Below are positions 61,836-64,000 of a stretch of DNA of 64,000 nucleotides, in pieces. Below the pieces are notes generated by a model that saw only the letters and a program-made list of their open reading frames with translations, searched no databases and had not been told where the DNA came from. Positions within the stretch are counted from its first letter, which is position 1; the number at the start of each line of letters is the position of its first letter. Both the position numbers and the translations under genes were made by a program. Origin of the DNA: Thiodiazotropha sp040506705 (GTDB lineage Bacteria; Pseudomonadota; Gammaproteobacteria; Chromatiales; Chromatiaceae); assembly GCA_040506705.1 (NCBI GenBank), contig JBEVWG010000012.1:1-64000 (forward strand). Direction: 5' to 3'.

Positions 61836-63782
61836 CTATTCACCTAGCCCCATTTGGATATAACCAGTTGGGCAGACATCAGTACATACATGACAGCCGA
61901 TACATTTATTGTAATCAGTATCGACATAGCGGCCAGTTGTAGTTTCGTTACGCTTGACGCGGAATACAGCATCCTGCGGGCAGAAGACAACACAGTTGTC
62001 ACACTCGAAGCACATACCACAACTCATGCATCGTTTTGCCTCATCCTGAGCCTGTTCCTGATTCAGGCCACTCATACGCTCCTTGAAGTGATGCAAAACT
62101 TCCTCAGAGGAAGGAACATCTTCAGAACGCAACAGTCTAGGCGTAAAAGCGAAGTGCCCAAGGAAAAGATCATTCGCAGGTACAACTTCCTGACGTGAAC
62201 GATCCTCGTAGTTGTGCACTGCAAATTTTGCAGAATTGGTGCCACGCATATCGTCTTCTTTCTTGTCAAAAGACTCTGGCGACATATTGGCTTCTTTCAG
62301 CTTATCCAACAGGTCGAAGTGGTGTACATCGACTTTCGGACGTTTTGCCATACTCTTCTTGGTCAGATAGGCATCGATGCTTTCACAAGCGATTGAAGCC
62401 TGACCGATAGCGGTGGTCAGCAGATGAGGACGAATAATATCGCCCGCTACAAAGTGACCCTCTTTACCTGGAACCTGGTAGAACTTGTCCGCATCGATCA
62501 GGTTACGGTCATTGGCCAAATCTTCCAGCCCATCCATATCTGCACTCTGGCCGATAGCGGAGACGATCAGGTCGGCTTCCAGCACACGCTCGGTTCCCTC
62601 GGTGGGGATTGGAGTCATGCCATCCATGGTGCAGTCACATACTTTAAGTCCAGTGGCGCGACCATCATCACCAAGAATCACTTCCAGAGGCATTACACCA
62701 TCCAGAATCTCGCAGCCTTCGTGCAGCGCGTCATGAATCTCATGTTGAGCCGCAAACATCTTGTCTTTGGTAAACAGTGAGGTCAGGGTCGCAGCTGCGG
62801 GCTCAGCACCTTCAGCAAGCGCATCATCCTGACTCATGGTGACATCCAGAACGATATCTTCAGGATTGCCTGCCGCAGTGTTGGTACCGAGACGACGGGC
62901 GACTGAGATGACATCGATAGAGGTATCACCACCACCGATACAGACCACACTCTTGGCAGTAACTTTCATACGGCCTTCATTGAAAGCCTTCAGGAAAGCA
63001 ACACCGGAAACGCAGTTTGCTGTACCTGCCCAACCATCTATTGGCAGATCACGGCCATTCTGACATCCAAGTGCCCAGAGAATCGCATCATGCTCTTTCT
63101 CAATCTCAGCAACAGGCACGTCAGAACCAATTTTTACGCCGGTTCTGGCTTCAACACCCATATCGAGAATTCGTTGAATCTCAGCCTGCAGCTTATCGCG
63201 AGGTATACGATAGTTGGGGATACCATAACGCATCATGCCGCCAAGTTCGGGATCCTTTTCGAATACCGTAACAGCGTGACCCAATTTGCGAAGCTGGAAG
63301 GCTGCCGCCATACCTGCAGGACCACCACCGATTACTGCAACCTTCTTACCGGTATCAGCACCAGGGGTGAATTTGAAGCCTTTCTCAATTGCAGTGTCAC
63401 CGATGTACTGCTCAACCGAGTTGATGCCGACAAAATCTTCAACCTCATTTCGGTTACAGCCATCCTGACATGGCGCCGGGCATACCCGACCCATCATTGA
63501 TGGGAATGGGTTGGCCTCTGCAGCACGTTCGAAAGCGTACTGCTCCCAATCCATACCTTCAGAAGGCTTCTCCTGCTCACGCACAATAGCCAGCCAGCCA
63601 CGGATATCATGACCGGAGGGACAACCTCCCTGACAGGGTGGTGTGCGATTGATATAGGTAGGGCACTTATAGGAGGTATCTTCACGGAAGATCTTCTCAC
63701 CCCAATCATCCCACTCGTTTTCGCCATCTTCATAACGGCGCCAAGTAATCTGGTTTTTCATCTCTTCACTAGGAGTTGACAT
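61836..63782 (-). CDS. dsrL: DsrL, iron-sulfur flavoprotein NAD(P)H oxidoreductase
   Basis: 648 residues. N-terminal cysteine-rich domain (CPTYINRTPPCQGGCPSGHD and CPAPCQDGCNR), a GltD-like FAD domain (VIGGGPAGMAAAFQLRKLG, GGMMRYGIPNYRIP), an NAD(P)H domain (VVCIGGGDTSIDV), a linker, and a C-terminal ferredoxin part (CMSCGMCFECDNCVVFC and CIGCHVCTDVCP). DsrL is the electron acceptor and partner of the reverse sulfite reductase DsrAB and is essential for sulfur oxidation in A. vinosum. The start ATG is preceded by AAGGAGAC. Confidence 0.96.
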   Translation of the reverse strand: MSTPSEEMKNQITWRRYEDGENEWDDWGEKIFREDTSYKCPTYINRTPPCQGGCPSGHDIRGWLAIVREQEKPSEGMDWEQYAFERAAEANPFPSMMGRVCPAPCQDGCNRNEVEDFVGINSVEQYIGDTAIEKGFKFTPGADTGKKVAVIGGGPAGMAAAFQLRKLGHAVTVFEKDPELGGMMRYGIPNYRIPRDKLQAEIQRILDMGVEARTGVKIGSDVPVAEIEKEHDAILWALGCQNGRDLPIDGWAGTANCVSGVAFLKAFNEGRMKVTAKSVVCIGGGDTSIDVISVARRLGTNTAAGNPEDIVLDVTMSQDDALAEGAEPAAATLTSLFTKDKMFAAQHEIHDALHEGCEILDGVMPLEVILGDDGRATGLKVCDCTMDGMTPIPTEGTERVLEADLIVSAIGQSADMDGLEDLANDRNLIDADKFYQVPGKEGHFVAGDIIRPHLLTTAIGQASIACESIDAYLTKKSMAKRPKVDVHHFDLLDKLKEANMSPESFDKKEDDMRGTNSAKFAVHNYEDRSRQEVVPANDLFLGHFAFTPRLLRSEDVPSSEEVLHHFKERMSGLNQEQAQDEAKRCMSCGMCFECDNCVVFCPQDAVFRVKRNETTTGRYVDTDYNKCIGCHVCTDVCPTGYIQMGLGE

Positions 63783-63867
63783 ATTCAGTCTCCTTATAGA
63801 ACTTATCTTGGTCGTGCCCTACACAATGCAGGGATCTATGTTGCGCTAGTATTTGTATATTTGTGGT

Positions 63868-64000
63868 CTATTCGTCATCATCATCTTCGCCATAGCCTGG
63901 GGCTTCCTCAGGTGGCGTTTTTCTGTTCATAACAATGGCATTACTTACCAATTGGTGAACACTGACGATCTGAAACATGTCCATCCCGTAATAAGGAAAC
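63868..64000 (-). CDS. dsrK: DsrK C-terminus (partial, cut by window end)
   Basis: Reading the minus strand from the window edge gives PYYGMDMFQIVSVHQLVSNA followed by IVMNRKTPPEEAPGYGEDDDDE and a stop at 63868. This acidic-tailed end with MNRKTPPE agrees with DsrK, the HdrD-like catalytic subunit of DsrMKJOP, and its place directly upstream of dsrL is as expected. The rest of the gene is outside the window. Confidence 0.8.
   Translation of the reverse strand, partial: FPYYGMDMFQIVSVHQLVSNAIVMNRKTPPEEAPGYGEDDDDE

Overview
This window looks like part of the chromosome of a sulfur-oxidising gammaproteobacterium, probably a Sedimenticola/Thiodiazotropha-like or purple-sulfur-bacterium relative (inference). 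The main evidence is the downstream part of a reverse dissimilatory sulfite reductase (dsr) operon in the order known from Allochromatium vinosum (dsrK'-L-J-O-P-N-R-S), an unlinked soxYZ pair, a cbb3 oxidase operon with its full maturation set, and the gammaproteobacterial block surE-pcm-yqaA-nlpD-rpoS. No tRNA, rRNA, CRISPR array, intact insertion sequence or prophage was recognised.

Layout. 0.3-8.8 kb (minus): exosortase A (XrtA) and extracellular polysaccharide genes: exosortase-EpsI fusion, polysaccharide deacetylase, low-molecular-weight phosphatase, an SGNH/MBOAT O-acetylation pair, two alpha/beta-hydrolases with unusual nucleophile elbows, and a secreted lectin-fold protein. 8.9-13.8 kb (minus): threonine branch and alanine aminotransferase (alaC, hom, thrC) plus an RpfE/phosphoglycerate-mutase-like gene. 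14.1-16.5 kb: small conserved or unknown genes. 16.5-25.2 kb (minus): ccoNOQP, a 41-residue membrane protein, then ccoG, ccoH, ccoI, ccoS. 25.6-30.4 kb (minus): fnr, rpoS, nlpD, yqaA, pcm, surE. 30.6-34.4 kb (plus): a frameshifted Smr-domain gene and a three-gene unit of unknown protein, MoxR ATPase and metallopeptidase-like/VWA protein. 34.6-38.8 kb: a one-haem DUF3365 protein, a BepA-like protease and soxYZ. 39.2-43.3 kb (minus): a membrane VWA pair and an LpxL-like acyltransferase. 43.5-45.8 kb (plus): rhodanese, a structured intergenic element, and two exported proteins. 46.2-53.5 kb (minus): YadGH-type ABC exporter, a ParA/CYTH-CHAD pair and pepN. 53.9-55.0 kb (plus): glutaredoxin 3, Hsp15 and a cysteine-rich protein. 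55.0-64.0 kb (minus): an RTX-repeat protein and the dsr cluster, cut by the window edge inside dsrK.

How the genes fit together. SoxYZ carries sulfur intermediates in the periplasm. The cytoplasmic Dsr proteins oxidise stored sulfur, with DsrMKJOP linking to the membrane and DsrL linking to pyridine nucleotide. Electrons can leave through the high-affinity cbb3 oxidase, whose promoter region carries a near-consensus FNR/ANR site beside an fnr gene encoding the four cluster-ligand cysteines. That fnr gene directly follows rpoS, which suggests shared control of low-oxygen and stationary-phase responses.

Non-coding features. A palindromic repeat family occurs at three tail-to-tail intergenic sites, one expanded into four 61-bp tandem units. 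A strong intrinsic terminator separates dsrP from dsrN. A possible multi-stem RNA or DNA element lies at 44.1-44.2 kb. Shorter dispersed repeats occur near 35.6, 48.2 and 56.1 kb. All pairings, repeats and residue positions were read by eye, and no database search was run.
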